DNA of 64,000 nt from Climacteris rufus (GCA_013398175.1 VZRZ01008246.1:186001-250000); one strand, 5' to 3'. Shown: positions 33,734 through 47,873, counted from the stretch's first letter. Notes: generated from the sequence alone by a model not told the origin. Program-made: numbers and translations.

Positions 33734-36700
33734 CTTTTGTAACTCCAACAAGGAGCTACCAGTGCAAGAAGGAAAATCACCACACATTTTCCAGCAAACA
33801 CAGATGATAACCAAGGGCTGCCAATGAAGCCCGGTAAACTGGGTATGGTTGGAGTTCCTAGGATAAATAATACACCTTCTGCTTCAACACTTTTCCTTCT
33901 GCTATCAGCTCTGTTTCCCACCTTCAGAGTACTTGGAAGGTCATTTCTGCTCATCTGTAGCTACTCTCAGAACATGGCAATTTCTAACAAGACTTTGGGG
34001 CCTTTCAAAAATTGTTGGGTTTTAGCAAACTGTTAGCAAACAGCTTAAGGGTTTAGGCCACACTACCTCTAATACATACTTCATAGGCGGACTGAAAGCC
34101 AGTGGCCCCTTCTAGTTTTAACCTCAACCCATTAACATGCATCAAAGGCAAAACCTCCCAATTTTCCAGAGCCCTATATCCTGTGCAAGATGTCAATCTG
34201 GGAGAGGGAAATTAAATAAAATTTCCAAATGGGCTGGACAGGACAGTTGACCAAGCATAAGAAGTGGGTATTAGCAGCTGACATGGGGCTAAGTATGTGC
34301 AAGCGACAGGAGTCTCTTGGAAGAATGACACAGAAAAGCGGGAGGAAAACTGGCTGTTGCTTCCAACAAAGCATTAAGCACAATCTCCCTGCTGCATTTC
34401 TGGATATAAGAAGCTGAGGGCTACTCCTGTTATTTAATGACTGACATTTAACAAGATAAATGGGCGAGCAAATGTGGATCTTCAGCTCATTGCTTATATA
34501 CAACACTAAATTTCCACCAACGCAAAAGAATTCATTATGGTATTAAAACTTAAGGTTTCCAGGCTCTTCCAATAAATCTAGAATTCCCCTCTTGAGCTAA
34601 CTATTGATGAGGGCCTGGAAGCCAGCAGAACCAAGCTAATAACAAAGCAAGTATGAAGGTGGAATCCAGTCATGAGTGCATGTGATAGAATCAAACCCAC
34701 ATCCAACCTCAGAAAGAGTGCATGAGCAAGTTCAGGGAAAACTTCATGACACACAAGATATTTGGAACAGCAATTTTAATTGCAGGAAATACACTCAAGG
34801 TCTGAACACAGGCCAGTCATTTCAAAAAATTTTTAACATTGTTCAACTCTGAAATGGATGCCTTTCTCATTGTCCTTGGGCTATGCTGACTCTAAAGAAC
34901 AAGGAGTTTGGTGGTCTTGAAATTGCTGGCAGAGTTTTTACATATTTTTTCCCTGTATGTTTTTTTTAAACTGTTTTATTTATGTACAAATAACTAATCA
35001 ATGGTTAAAGTTTTCAAACTTGAAAAATAAATAACAGATGCGTTTGTATGTCTTTGTTGCTAACCATAACACATTCGTCCTAGTATTAGGGGAAAAACGT
35101 ATACATGTGTTCTGATTCAAAGATACTGATTCACCCTTTATTGGGTGAACAAAGAATTGATAGGCAGGGTTAATCTAACATGTCACACTGAGAAAAAAAG
35201 GGTACTGACAAGAAATTTCAGACAAGGTCAGACTTTCAACAGTAGACAAATAAGTTATGTAAATATGTTATCTGACTACTTGCTCCATATGCCAAAAATG
35301 TTTAATATTCACAGATAATGAAATACATTTGAATTATAGCAGTCTTTTTGATTCTGGTAATAAATTTAAGAGCCAATGAAAAAACAGAAAACAGTTTTTA
35401 AAATTAACCCATTTTACACAACTCTTCAAAGACTTCAACTAAAAATAGCAATGATAGCAAGGAAAACCAGTAGCCCACAGATCCAGTAAGTATCCTTACA
35501 TGGCCATGAGAGGCAAGTGGAAGCAAAGTGGAGATGCTAACACATTAAATCAACTTAGAATAGGAGTACACCATAGCTCCAGCTTCTGCTCCTCTAGACA
35601 ACAAGAGAACACCAGATGCATGTTTGGCATAAACCTGTGCTAACTTGATTGCAATGCCTTTAGATGTTTTTCTGATGCACTTAATATACAGCTTAATTAA
35701 ATAATCAGGTTTGACAAGCATGATTCTTGCAACGTGTGCCTGCTCTTGGCCCTGCAACCAATTTGCACATACTTAGCAGCAATCCCCAGAAGTACTGCTC
35801 TCCAGAACTAGTGATTCCTACCCTGTTTAGTGACAAAAGCAAAAATCTTGTTATATACAGTTCCTGACTTACAAGACAGTGGATTCATTCCTGCACATGC
35901 CACATGCACACAATAAGAAGAAAGACTGACCACTTGTATGATTTAACTGGGAGGTCCACAGAAGGTTCAGGCCTAAGAATGAATGACCACCACCTTACAC
36001 AAAAATCAGCTTACCGCTAACATTCATATGCTCCTTATATGTCAGCTTCTAGCAGATGAAACCTAAGAGAAGGTCACTGAGAGGTACTTTTCCTCTCCCT
36101 ATGATGATCTGTGAAATGCTTAACCAACATACGAAGCAAAAAATAATTCTCAGGATATGTCTCTATTTAAAAAGCCCCTGAGATCACTTGGCATTTGGTG
36201 CTCCTTCAGCTAGGTTCTACCTGTCCCTACCACATCCTCTTCTGCAGCCTTACCTATTATGTATAAAACACAAATAAGCCCATGGTTGTTTTCTACCTAA
36301 TTGCTGGACTTACCTTATGGGCTGTGTTGATGCTAAGATGAGGAGCTCTGAAGACTGTGCAGGTAAGTACATTCCCTGTAGGGCTCAAACAGCTCCAGCG
36401 GGATGTTTCACTAAAGCAGATGTTTGAATGTATCAGAAAGGTGTTGAAGGTCTAAACTCCCTTTAGAGGCAGTGCAGAGAAGGCAGGGCTTCCAAGAGGA
36501 TGATTTTGCATATCTACTGTAGACAACTGATAATTAAATGGGTCATCCTCATTAAAATCTCTTGGGGGGAGGAGGAAATAAGTTAAGCAGAAGATGTCCT
36601 TTGTTTCTAAGAAATCCTCAAGAGTTTCCTCCAAAAAATGGTTTATTGATACTTCTGATACTGTCTGGTACCTTGCAGAAGATTGGAATGATGTACTTTC

Positions 36701-39700
36701 AAAGCCAGGAGAGAAATCCAATAAAAGATGCTTATTTTCACTCTGATACATGAAGAGGGAGGAAAACCCTTCTTCCACCAGATGGGAGCTAGAGTTTATA
36801 TGCACAGATACCATTGTTTTTAACTCTTTCTTGTTTTTTGCTTCCTTTGTTTAGACCACAGATCTTGTACTTTAGTTAGAGAAGAAAAAGGGTAGTTTAT
36901 GAGTCAGGATTTAAAAGAGGAGAGTGTGTTAAAAGAATTAACCAATCAGTTCTTTTCTGAATTTCCCTCTTCATTGTTTTTGTCAGAAAAAGCTTCACCA
37001 ATAGAAAAATGGTGAAAGGAGTTCTTACATTCACTCCTTCAAAAAGAAGGAAAACAAAACATTCAAAAAATATTTGTAGACTCTCTCCATTCAGTATCCT
37101 TCACCAGGAGGAGCTTCCTTCTCTGGCTGGAAAGCTTATCAAAAACATCAACTGTATGTATTTTTTCCATACCTCAGCAAAACTCCTGATTAAACATGAT
37201 TACTCCTGAGTTGGTAGCTACCAAACCTTCAGCTTCCTTCATCAATCTGATAACAGGTAATTTATATATCCATTATATTTCATATCTTTATCTGAAATTT
37301 CGTTTTATTAAAAGGCAAATCAGCCATCTTTTTCAAAATTGGAATTCACATATTCAGCCAAAAAAATAGGAGCTATGGGCCGTTCACAGAGTACCAACAC
37401 TTTCAGTTCACCCAAAATATGAATCAAACTGCCACTAATTTGGTAAAGGTCATGATTTTTTCTGGGGCAGAGTGTTGGAAAATTTCAGTAACTAAGTAAT
37501 TGGACAAATTTCACTTTAGTTTAGAAGCTAATCATTAGCAGGCCACAACTGAACAAGAAGATCAAGTGGCCATGGCCCAGTTTAATATATGGATCACAGT
37601 GGTCTTTTCCCATGTTTCAATGGCCTTGAATTTACATTACTAGACTTTCTTCAAAGACAATTATTGTTTTACATTCAAAACGCATTTTCCAAGAACATCC
37701 TCTTCAGAATTTTTTAAAAAATTCACTGCTTATATAAATACCATAGCACCATCATTTACAGAAGATTTGACCAAAACAGCTGGAATATGTCCGAAAATTT
37801 GTTCTAATCTGGTTTCACCTAAAGATCCTATCTAGGACGTCACAGAAAATTTTCTCCCATGTTAAATAGTTTTGCTCCATCCTCAAGAATGCATTCAGCA
37901 ATGCATGGAAAGATTATTTTGAAACACTGGAAATACTGTGAACACTGACCAAGGCACACCTTTTGTATAGTGATTCAGATGGCAAAAATGCTATGGTTTT
38001 TTTTAGATTTATTTTAAGGTCTTAACTCAGGAAAAAGCTTAATTTTATGGCTGGGCACCCTTTCCTGTATAACAATGGAAACTTAAAAGACAGCAAAGTT
38101 CCTCTTTGCTCAAAGAGTTTCAGTTCATCATGCTGACATTAGGTAGATGTTTATGAGAACTCTTTTGGAGCTGCTTTGCGGTCCTGCTCCCTGCTCCTGC
38201 CTAAAGGCAACTGTGCCACGCTCAGTGTGTATGCTTCTGCCTCTCCTCACAGCCATCCTGGACCTGGCAGATGCACTAGTTTCTCCTGCAAGGGAACATG
38301 CTCCTAGGCAAAGCCAGATTTAGTTGATATCACAGAGGTGCTCTATACAGGATGTGGGGCAGGGAACACCTTCAACTGCCCAAGCAAAAACGTTTCGGAA
38401 CAGTCATTTCAAGAAGCAATTAAAGTGAAAGGCAGGAAGGTCAGAAAGTGTCTGTACAAATTTCTGTACAATATGCTCTCTGGAATGAATAATTTCCTTC
38501 ATTAATCTAGCTATGCCTTTAAATACAGTGCCAAAATATGTGCATGCCAGTGTGTGTATAACAATCATTGAAATGAAGAGACTACAAGTGGGATGACTAA
38601 TACAAAGGGCTAAAATAAATCTTGTTGTAAGTGCAAAATGTTCCTGTACAATCTTTCTGTCAAAGGTGGAAACTGGCAGCAGCATACACTGCTGCTGGAA
38701 AAAAAAATTCTATATCAAATACTATCAGCAAATATTTCTGTCTTCACATGCTGGGACTGCATATATGTTTTCAGAGACAAGACCTAAAATGTCAAGTAAC
38801 ATAGATAAGTAACTTTAAATCATCTACCAACAAACAAGAGGTTTTCTACATAATGATAACAAAATACAGGCTTGCCTCTGTATGTGAATGATGTAGTTGT
38901 GGGCTTGACAACCTCAATATGTGCCTCAAGGAACACTCATGCCCAACTGCACTTCAGGAAGCTCTGACAGTCCTTCTTAGCTTAGTTTTAGGTTTTAAAC
39001 ACCAGCAGTGCAGCAGACAAAGCATCTTATTCCTATGCTACAGATAAAACCTACAGATAATAAGCAGAAATTACATTTAAGGTTTTAAAACTTACAATAT
39101 TTCATTTTCATTTTGTAAGTGAAGAACGTCAAGCAGCTTGGGACCTTTCATGGAATGATACAGCAAGCTATAACTGTTCTCCCTAACTTCTTTCTGCTCC
39201 TTAGAGACATTACCGTGCAAATGCAGGAAGAAAAATTACATGACTGCCATACAAAACTGGCCTTCAATGCAACCTGTCATCAGCCAGCATTTGTGGCTCT
39301 GGGACTGACTCCATTTTACTTTTTCTGTTTCAACGTTCACAGGAAGAGATTAATGTTTATTTCCACAGTTTTCCTTAATGAACATGACAAGCGTTTCTCC
39401 AGTCCCATGTTCAGGCAGCTGTCAACTTAAAAGGCAACCTGTAAAAGGAATTCTTTTCAATTCTTCCATTAATTCATTCAGTTTTTCTTTACTTTTTAAA
39501 ATCTTGCTGACACCCAGCTATCATGAAGGCACAATCCAGGTCTCACCCATACAGAAAGTAGAAAAGAGTGTGATGTTAATATGCCAAACATAACAGGACA
39601 ACTGAAGGATTTCTGTTTGGCCTTCCAAGAGAAGGACTTTTTCTTTTGCTCCCTAATCAAGAAGTGATAGGAAGGGTCTGACCAGGAACTAGGGGCCTGG

Positions 39701-42700
39701 GCTAACTAGCCCACTTAAGTTTAATGGGGACAGGAGTCACAAGACTCCTGAGGTTTAACCCATTTTTTGCTCTCTGTAGATAATTCTCAAGGTCTAAGTT
39801 TGGAAGCTTAAGGAAACTCAGGGAGACTGGACAGTTTCTGTATTACCAGTGCAAACTGGCAAGTGCTTCTCCAGACCTGCTTCTATACCTCTCTCTTTCC
39901 ATTAATTGCTAGAGTAAGAGAACATAGTAATTTAAATATATTCTATTAGTAGCCATTACTGAAAGAGTAATTACTAGACTTACATATCAAGAATTACATG
40001 CAAAGAAGGAGCTTGTCATCCAAAAACTGAAAACAGTATTTCTTTTCCTCTTCTCTTTCTTCCAAATGCCCTTTTATTTCATTGCCTAGATTGCAAACTC
40101 TTTGAAGAGAGTGTCTTGCAACATATGCATCTTACTTTCCAACAAGATTCATATCTCAGTAATAGTGATAACTTTTTTTTTATATTCTTGATACTGATTC
40201 ACCTAAACAGGCTCTTCTTGGTGCCTCCAGAGGACTCAAGAGGATCATCCAGTTCAACAGACCAACTGTTAATCCCTCATTCCTCATAACTGTACTTTCA
40301 ATGGAAATAAAATAAATAGGAAGGTAACAACCTGATCCAGTTCCATAAAGCCAGCACCAGAGTAACCCCGGACACATTGCTAACTTATGAACAGCTTCAG
40401 GAAATACCCTGGTTAATTTGGTAGGCACTGCCATTGTGAAAATCTTTTTTGGAGGCCTCAGAAAGCAGCTCCTTGGCTGGCAAGTCAGGTAGTGCTTCCC
40501 CTGCCCTTGTGCATCCCTAGCTGGATACCAATCTTTCAGTTCAAAACCAAAACACACACAAATATAATGAGCACTGTTTTCCTTTCTGGAAGAATGGATA
40601 ATCAATGGCTTGAAGAGTGGAGAATATACTTTTGTGTTAAGACTAACTTCTCTGCTTGGGTCAAGCTCTTCTATATTATCCTATCACAAGACTTTTAGTA
40701 ACAAGCTGAGGTATTAAATTAATTATGTTTTTAACCTGGCTTGAAACCTTTGCAAAAAGCAAACACAAAAATACATAAAAACAATCAGCTACTAATTTGA
40801 CTTATGTGCTACCAAAATATCATTTACCACTGCAGCATCTGAGTAATTTTACCATGTAAAATCAATGTCAATGGTGAAATTCCCTAGTTAAAATTATTTG
40901 AAAATTTCCAGCATTTCCTTTTCATAAAAAATTTCTAATAGGGATGAAGTTCACTTGTTTGGGTTTTTTTCCCTAGTTTTTTTATCATTATCCATTTTAT
41001 TGTTTACTTCTGGCTTTTTTTGTTGATTCATTCTCTTTATATATTGGGGACTTTGTTGTGGGAAGTGCTGCAGAAACTGCAGTGCTGCTCCCAACACCCC
41101 TTGAATTGCGCCTGAACATCTCTAAGGCAGAACTCCAAATGTCAAAACATCTCCGTGACCTGAATTTGTCTTGAAGAAAATGTTAAAACAGTTTCGCCAA
41201 TAAAGCCAAAAGCTCAGAACAACAGGAACAGAGGAAGCATGAGGACTGTCATTTCCTCTAGGACCATCAGATAATACTTCCTATTAACACCTTCCAGAGA
41301 TACAGACTGTTCCAGTGAGCCATATGTGACTGTCTTCTTGCTATTCTTTTTTGGGCCTGAAAGACTAGATCACTCAACACAATATGAAGAATTTGCTCCT
41401 GAAAGTATCTTGTGTGGTTTATGTGTATTTGAGACACAAACTCTAGTACTTTAACTATGCATTTTTACCCATAAATTTCACTGCCTTGTTGTGTATCAAG
41501 GGAAGTGGCAATATAATTATTAGCTTTAAAATAAAAACCATTACGTAATCAAATCCCAAATGCTGTGTCAACAGTGTATGTTACAGATAAATGACAATTC
41601 CTAATTCCCTGTATTAATGACAGCTATTCTGAAAGTTCTGTCAACAATGACAGCTAGAATGGCTGGACTGTAGGCATAGAGGTATAACTACTGAAACACC
41701 TGCACTAAAAGGATTCTATTACCTTATTACCTTTATTGCAGTCTAGATTCTGGGAAGTTCAAAATAAGCAAAAGCTTGAAATGTCTAATTACTATGCTTA
41801 CAAAAATTCTCTTGGAAAAACAGCTGTTCTAAACCGTTTTCTAAAGGTCATCTCCTTTTAGGTTTCTTTGTTTAATTATATTTGGTCTGTGAAAAGCTGA
41901 AAAGCTCCATGATTTCTGTTCCCTTTTCAGTCAATAAAAACTCAGTGGGAGAGAGGCAGTAGGAAACAGAGCGAGATGCTTTCTGTTACAATAGTAAGAC
42001 TAGAAATACATTGGTTCAGTGCCTGGCTCTGACACAAATTTCCTGTGTGAGGTCAGGCAAATCATTTGGTGTCTCAATTATGTATCTGTAAAGCACGGAT
42101 AACCACTATCCCAGACAGGATTTACTTGGCTAACATTTATTAACAGACTAGAGGTGTTTAGAAAGCCATGTAGGAAACTTCTACTTACAATATACCCAAA
42201 ATCAGTAGCCAAAATTACCCAAGGAATGCCAATCTATCAAGCAGACATCTCTCATAAAAACATACTTGCCTACTACCTGCAATGCAAAGAGGTCTCACAA
42301 TAGCAGTTTAACGTTTCTACAAAGACAAAACTTGAAAGTACAATTCAGACAAATAATGTGCAGGGAAATGCAAACTGTTGTTGGGGAAAAGCAATACAAA
42401 CTCTGCAAGCGTTTATTACCACAGTGCTCAAGACCACACCACCCAGTTAGACCTCTTTTAGTAAGCCATCAGATGTACAACAACAATGAATAACAAGTTA
42501 AGTGCAAGATTTAAGGGTTTTGCCTTGTTTTTCTAACTGCTATTCAAAACCATATAGTCCATCCCATCCTTTTCAGGTGATTTGTGCAGAAATAATGACA
42601 TCTATGCCTAGAAACTAGCCCTTGCCCACTTGGTGGGTAGTGTACACTTCACCTAATTAAAGTATACAAAGTAAGCATCTTGTCTAAGACAATTTGCCCT

Positions 42701-44118
42701 GAGTTCCAGAATAGTCCACACAGGGAAAGTAATGCCTAGAAGGAATTTGTAACACCCTAAGTAAAAATAGGCTGTTTTCTATTACTCTGTCTTGGCTATA
42801 CAGGAATGTATAGGATGATTGTCTTTAGAGGAGGTATCAACACTTGGGGAGACAAAATCCAGTAAGAAGATTCCAACCTCTCTGCAGCTGCTGTGAACAC
42901 ACTCTCTCCTACAGCACTGAGACCAGGGAAGGAACAAGGAAATGGGTCATGATACTTTGACAGGCAATGTGTCAAAGCAAAGGTGACCTGCATATAAAGC
43001 TGGACTAAACAAACATTAAGACAATGCCACAGAAAATGAGACATATGCTGGAGAAGTAATTAAGTCTAGTTGGAGAACTGACTCAGTCTATATCCTACCA
43101 CTGCTTCGTACAATATCCCAGTATGTTTCTCAGTCATTCTGTCTTTAGTGCCCATCTGTAAGACATATCTATACTTATCTCATACCTTCCAACAGCAAAA
43201 ATCTTGGAAACCTGCTTAGAAAGATCTTTCAGAGCTATATTTACACATATTCCGTGACAATGTTACCTACATATTAGGTAATACTTTTCAGCCAAAAGGC
43301 TAGAAAAGTAGCCAACAACATGAAAGTATAATACTTTTTTTCAATTATCCTAAAGAGTTTGTTTCATCTCACAAAGGCAGATTGCTCTGAATTTCAGCAA
43401 TAAATCTACCTCAATAGTCAGGTTTCCCTTTCTTAGCCACCACAGTGTAAAGGATGGTATTTTAGTGGTCTAACAAAGGCTTTGAAAGTAATAAATAAAT
43501 AATAGAAATGAAATCTAAGAATGTGTCTACTACAGTTTATGTTGAATTTCTTTGAAGTTGACACAAAATCATCTTTTGAAAAGCATTGTGTTGAAAGAAT
43601 AACTTTCTCTATTATTTATATTTGTCAAAAGAATGCTCAAAAAGAGTAAATTATAACAGGGACTACAGAAAAGTAGATATGGATAATGTATTCAGACCTA
43701 GCTGATAACCACAGAAGAAAACCCAGGGAACATGAGTCAGCTTGGTAAAGCATCCTACTGATATTACACACACCATTTTATCCTCCCTCAGTCAGGGAGA
43801 ACTGATTAAGAGATAATTCTCTTTGCAGGTGTGACCTCCAGAAATGTTTTCTGTATTTCCTTTAGCATTAGCCTGACCTAGTTTTACACAGCATTGCAGG
43901 AAACCAGGAACATACAACCAGTCGTCTTTGGCCTAGGTGAGCAAGAGTGGTCAACAGCTGGAGGGGTTCAGCTACTTATGATCTGGCCACAGACAGAAAG
44001 AACCTTTGATTGCCTTAAAAAGCAACTGATACATTGAGTTTTGGTGGACTTCTTTTGTTTTAGTCATCAATAGCTCTCAGTGCCTCTCTGGGCTCAGAGC
44101 ACAGTGTAACATACTCAC

Positions 44119-44226
44119 CATCATCTGTTGAATATGAAATATTTCGGCTCCAGTGGCAGAGAGGCGGTTTGGAAATGAAATGTCAAGAAAAGCACCAGGA
44201 AGAGTGCTTGGTCCAGCGTTGTAAAC
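44119..44226 (-). CDS. ITGA9: ITGA9 exon (calf-2; about exon 23)
   Basis: This 108-nt exon has 36 codons with both borders in phase 0. The acceptor is TTGTCTTACAG and the donor ATG|GTGAGT. It begins VYNAGPSTLPGAFLDIS and continues FPNRLSATGAEIFHIQQMM. The VYN-GPSTLPG and FPNRLS blocks match human ITGA9 closely, while the residues between (AFLD in place of SSVS in my recollection of human) are more variable. There are no cysteines. A 16.3-kb intron, the largest complete one in the window, separates it from the next exon. Confidence 0.95.
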
Positions 44227-46843
44227 CTGTAAGACAACAAATGAATACAAATAAAATTACACACATGACTTCTCATAAATGGGAAACTACAGTAGAATCA
44301 GAGCTGGGAGTACAAGTAAATTCGAAAAATACAAGTACTTTGCAGGCTTTTCAATGTCTTCAGACTAAGACTTCTTTTTCAAGTGCCCTAATAAAGTCAA
44401 ATGATTACCTTACCTAACAGGCTTCAGGCACAGCTCATATATCAAATGAGAAGCAGCTTTGAAGGATAATTACCAGTCATCAATACAAACAGCATAAGAC
44501 TTCTATTTTATATACAGAGACACTGCTAGTACTCTTGAGTGTTTTGGTAATAAAATATTGAAGGTTATAAGAAATATTACTGTCTCAGTTAACATTCTCA
44601 TTTTCATCTGGTAACCACTTCATAATATTCTGCATATGCTTTCCTTGTGGAGAAGAAGCCAAACAATTACTGTGACTACTGGACTGCAGGTTTTCTGAGT
44701 GAGTTGCCACGAAATGCATGTGAACAACTTCCATTCAAGTTCTGGCATTTTTAATTAAATTAAACTCTTAGTGGAAAATATTAGCTTTCTATCACCCCCA
44801 GCCCCCAAAATTTCAACAAAAACACAGATAATTTCTCATCCACCATTGAAATGTATCCAGTGAAAATTCCAAAATTCATGGGTTTTTGCGGAAGAGAAAT
44901 AATCCATGGAAAAACTTCAATGAAAGTAAGTTTTCATTTGTATCTAGTTTTTTATTGGGAAAAATACTTTCTGATTCTTTCTAACAACACAAATATAAAT
45001 GCATACAGCCCATTAGAATATTTATCCACACTGAGACACTACTGTCAAAAGATGTAACAATCAGTTGTTAATTGTGTAAAGTACAAATATTAAAACTAAT
45101 AGGTTTTCATTCTTCAAACACTGTGTATATTTGAAGAAATGCCTGACTGGTAAACAGAAATGGTTTGCAATGCCAACTCCTCACAAATACTGTGAGGCTC
45201 CATGCAGGGGCAGAAATCCCACTAGGCTGGATTATGATAAATGCGATGTGAAATACAAACTAATGTTTCATGTTAAGACATTTAAAAAACCTTGATTACC
45301 TCACTAAGATCATATATAAGAGTTATTGCAGAAAAGGCATTTTCATTGCACATCTTGCTACTAAAAAAAATGTATAGATCTGTTTCCTTATTAACATTGG
45401 ACCTAGTATACATTTTCACATATAAAAACTGCTATAAAGCCCCATATTTTTGTAACTCATCTCTTTTTCTTGGTTAAGAAACTACTACTTTTCTCCATCT
45501 GGAGAAGTTAAATATATGGCAGGCAAATAATTTGAAATAATTAAGCAAGGAGTGATACAAACAATGCTTTGCCCATTATGAAACTCTACCTTTTCTGTCT
45601 GATACACACAGTAACAAGGTTTACCCCACTACTGGAGAGCAGATCTGTGACTTGGGACAGCATAATTTTTGACTTCCATATGGAAAAAAAATAATCTTGC
45701 AACTGCTAAGTGTGTGCATGAGAGACAAGAGCATGGGTAGGACAAATGGTGGCTCTGCTAATACACAGATTCTCTCTCTCTTCCCTGTTATCGCTTTGCT
45801 TTATTGAAAATATTCATCTAGTTAAAGCATCAGTGCATCCATTTTTTATGTGGTTTTAACCAATAACTGGATATGAGGGGAAGGAAGGGGAGAAGACCTA
45901 TAAACCCCCAAGAAGGAAACCAGAATCACAAGAATTAATAGCCTGGTTCACAAAAGCTTTTATGTCCTGAAATCCTGCTTTCAGTCCTTCTCAGTAAATA
46001 GCTAAGGGCACTGTATGACAGTGGGGGCTTAATTGCTCTGGACCATAATCTGTCCATGGAGGCAGATGTGTTATTCATTATGAGCTGAGTGGCATTCATG
46101 CTTAGGAAAACAGAAAGAAAAAAGACAAAACAGTGTTTTTCACAATAAATGAACTTACCTCTGCATGACTTACCATTCCCTAGTTCCATCTAGTGGTCAA
46201 AAAGGATTTGAAGGGCTTGTAAGAGATGCAGTTACAGCAGCGAAAGACAGCCCAAGTTAATTTTGGCCACATCACAAGAGTTTGTTATAATAAACCATCC
46301 ATATATTTTGCCACATCAGGAATCCATCTAACTGCTATGTGAAGTGTAATATATAGGTAATACTTGAATAATGCTGAGATGCTATCAGGTATTTATTGAA
46401 AGCTTCTCACACCTGTCTTTTTAGTGTCCTCATGTCCACCCTGTACTGTACTCTTATCAGTACTGCTATAAACATTTTCATACTGGGGCATTTAGCAAGT
46501 CTGAATCCCTAGCACAGATATGTGTTTGTTCATATGGATAACGGATGCCTACTGCTCTGCTCAATGACCATGCCACTCCTCCACTTTTAACCTATACGAA
46601 TCCAAGAATTACTCCTCCACTTTTAACCTATAACTTCATCCAAGATGTGGCACTTGAGTAACTAGAGCTCTTTACTCAGCATGTAATGACAGGTAAAAGA
46701 GAAACAAATGGTAGTGCCTTTATTCCTATGGAAGTGAGATGGCCCTGTTTGCAATTCTTGTTATAATATATTCAAACAAAGAACATATGCCATCCCTGCG
46801 TTCTGTAAATATGGTATCCAACTAAGAATGCATTGTACAGCAT
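44227..46843 (-). other. ITGA9: ITGA9 intron part without recognisable element
   Basis: This is the first 2.6 kb (genomic order) of the 3.6-kb intron. It holds a 22-bp repeat at 46575-46632 and otherwise only AT-rich sequence with short open frames. Confidence 0.6.
46575..46632 (+). repeat. 22-bp direct repeat pair
   Basis: ACTCCTCCACTTTTAACCTA plus TA occurs at 46575-46596 and 46611-46632 with a 14-bp spacer. Both copies are identical. Confidence 0.95.
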
Positions 46844-47218
46844 TGTAGCAGGATGCTCTGCCTAAGTGGGGGTCAAACAACTCAAACTAAACCCTATTTG
46901 TGAAAGTTACCCATGATGGATGGAGCAGGGTGGTCACGCTTTTGCTGTTAAAGACTGCTGAGACCGGCCTGCTGAGACCATCAATCCCAAAGAAACAGTC
47001 ACACAACACTTCCTAACAGAAACTGGCACCAGTGAGGATGTGACAGGCAAAGTTCCTAATAAAGGAATCAACACGTGATAGTACAGATAACTTGTATAAT
47101 GCTGCTGAGCTGGCACAGCTAGCCTAGAAACACATGACTGACAGTTTATACTATATAGTTTATACTTAGTTTATACTATATACTTTATACTAATAAAGCC
47201 CAGTCCCACTTTTTAACA
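46844..47218 (+). mobile_element. Candidate short LTR (375 bp) with 4-bp flanking duplication
   Basis: The segment begins TGTAGCAGGATG and ends TTTTTAACA, and GCAT flanks it on both sides (46840-46843 and 47219-47222); the match including the terminal bases is ACAGCAT on both sides. Near the end are AT-rich CTATATAGTTTATAC repeats that could hold a TATA box, and AATAAA at about 47192-47197. TG...CA ends with a 4-bp duplication suggest a gamma-type ERV or related element. Against this, the stretch after AATAAA is very short for R-U5, so the true 3' end could lie further right, for example past the hairpin at 47285-47306. Confidence 0.4.
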
Positions 47219-47284
47219 GCATGGACTTCTAACATACCACTTGCAGGACAGAGTGTGGAGATTTCTCCCTTTAGTGGAGATGTC

Positions 47285-47306
47285 CCTCAAGGCTTCTCCC
47301 TTGAGG
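47285..47306 (+). other. Perfect 8-bp hairpin
   Basis: CCTCAAGG and CCTTGAGG are perfect complements separated by six bases. It lies 67 bp right of the candidate LTR. It could be part of a retroviral U5/leader if the LTR border is further right, or just chance. Confidence 0.6.
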
Positions 47307-47873
47307 CTGAGCAAAAGAGGTTTGCCCACGGGTGTTGATATGAGTGAGTAACATCAATGTCTACTTAATAATTCTTAAGCTTTTAAATTATTGATTTAAT
47401 AAATAGTGCAAAATAGTATTACTAAAACCATCTATATAGTGTGGCAAATAATTCTGATTAAAGCATTTTAGTCTAGCCATTATCATCATCAATTTAAATA
47501 AATACTTTACACTATTCATGTAAATATATTTGTTTTATCATCCTTAATCCTGCAAAACAAAGTGACATAAAGGGTCTATTACACCTGTATAACCTTTAGA
47601 AAAAAATTCTTGATCAACTCTGGGGCTAGGATTGGATCCAGCTGCACCCAGACTTGTCTCTGAGATGGAGTTTAGGAAGCAAGGAAGCTCTTTTTGAACC
47701 TCATGACTCAACAGGAGGGTCTTCTTTATAAACCTTGTCTGAAGCTTCCATTCTGCCCATGACTGTGATTCAAAATTATGCACAAAAGCCCATACCACAC
47801 TCAGAATAAAGTACATGCAAAACAAGAATGTGCTGTGAAGCAGGAAAGCAGACAAAATAAGGATGAGTTTTAC

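Larger units (their letters stand above)
28935..44118 (-). other. ITGA9: Most of the 16-kb ITGA9 intron
   Basis: This is the greater part of the phase-0 intron between the exons ending at 44119 and starting at 27868. I see only a CR1 tail remnant (33084-33136), a 29-bp tandem duplication (33667-33733), poly-A tracts (about 32161-32172 and 32590-32605) and an AATAA/TTTA-rich background. Open frames reach 141 codons (minus, 40180-40605) without recognisable motifs. Conserved non-coding elements may be present but cannot be judged from one sequence. Confidence 0.7.

Noticed and set aside
36314..36375. A splice-flanked minus-strand stretch (TACAG before, AAG|GTAAGT after) open in frame, between the exons at 44119 and 27868
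   Set aside because: It is 62 bp, so it would shift the frame between two phase-0 exons. It lacks a pyrimidine tract, and the flanking exons already join exactly as in ITGA9 elsewhere. It is best seen as a decoy exon.
40180..40605. Minus-strand open frame of 141 codons in the large intron
   Set aside because: No motif, no splice support and no similarity to ITGA9; expected by chance in 64 kb with six frames.
44651..44670. Reverse strand GGCTTCTTCTCC, resembling the GFF motif of the integrin tail exon
   Set aside because: It lies on the wrong side of the transmembrane exon, and the codons around it do not continue into an integrin tail.
47285..47306. 8-bp hairpin considered as a transcription terminator or small RNA
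   Set aside because: The stem is too short for a miRNA precursor and intrinsic terminators do not apply in a vertebrate; it is noted only as structure.
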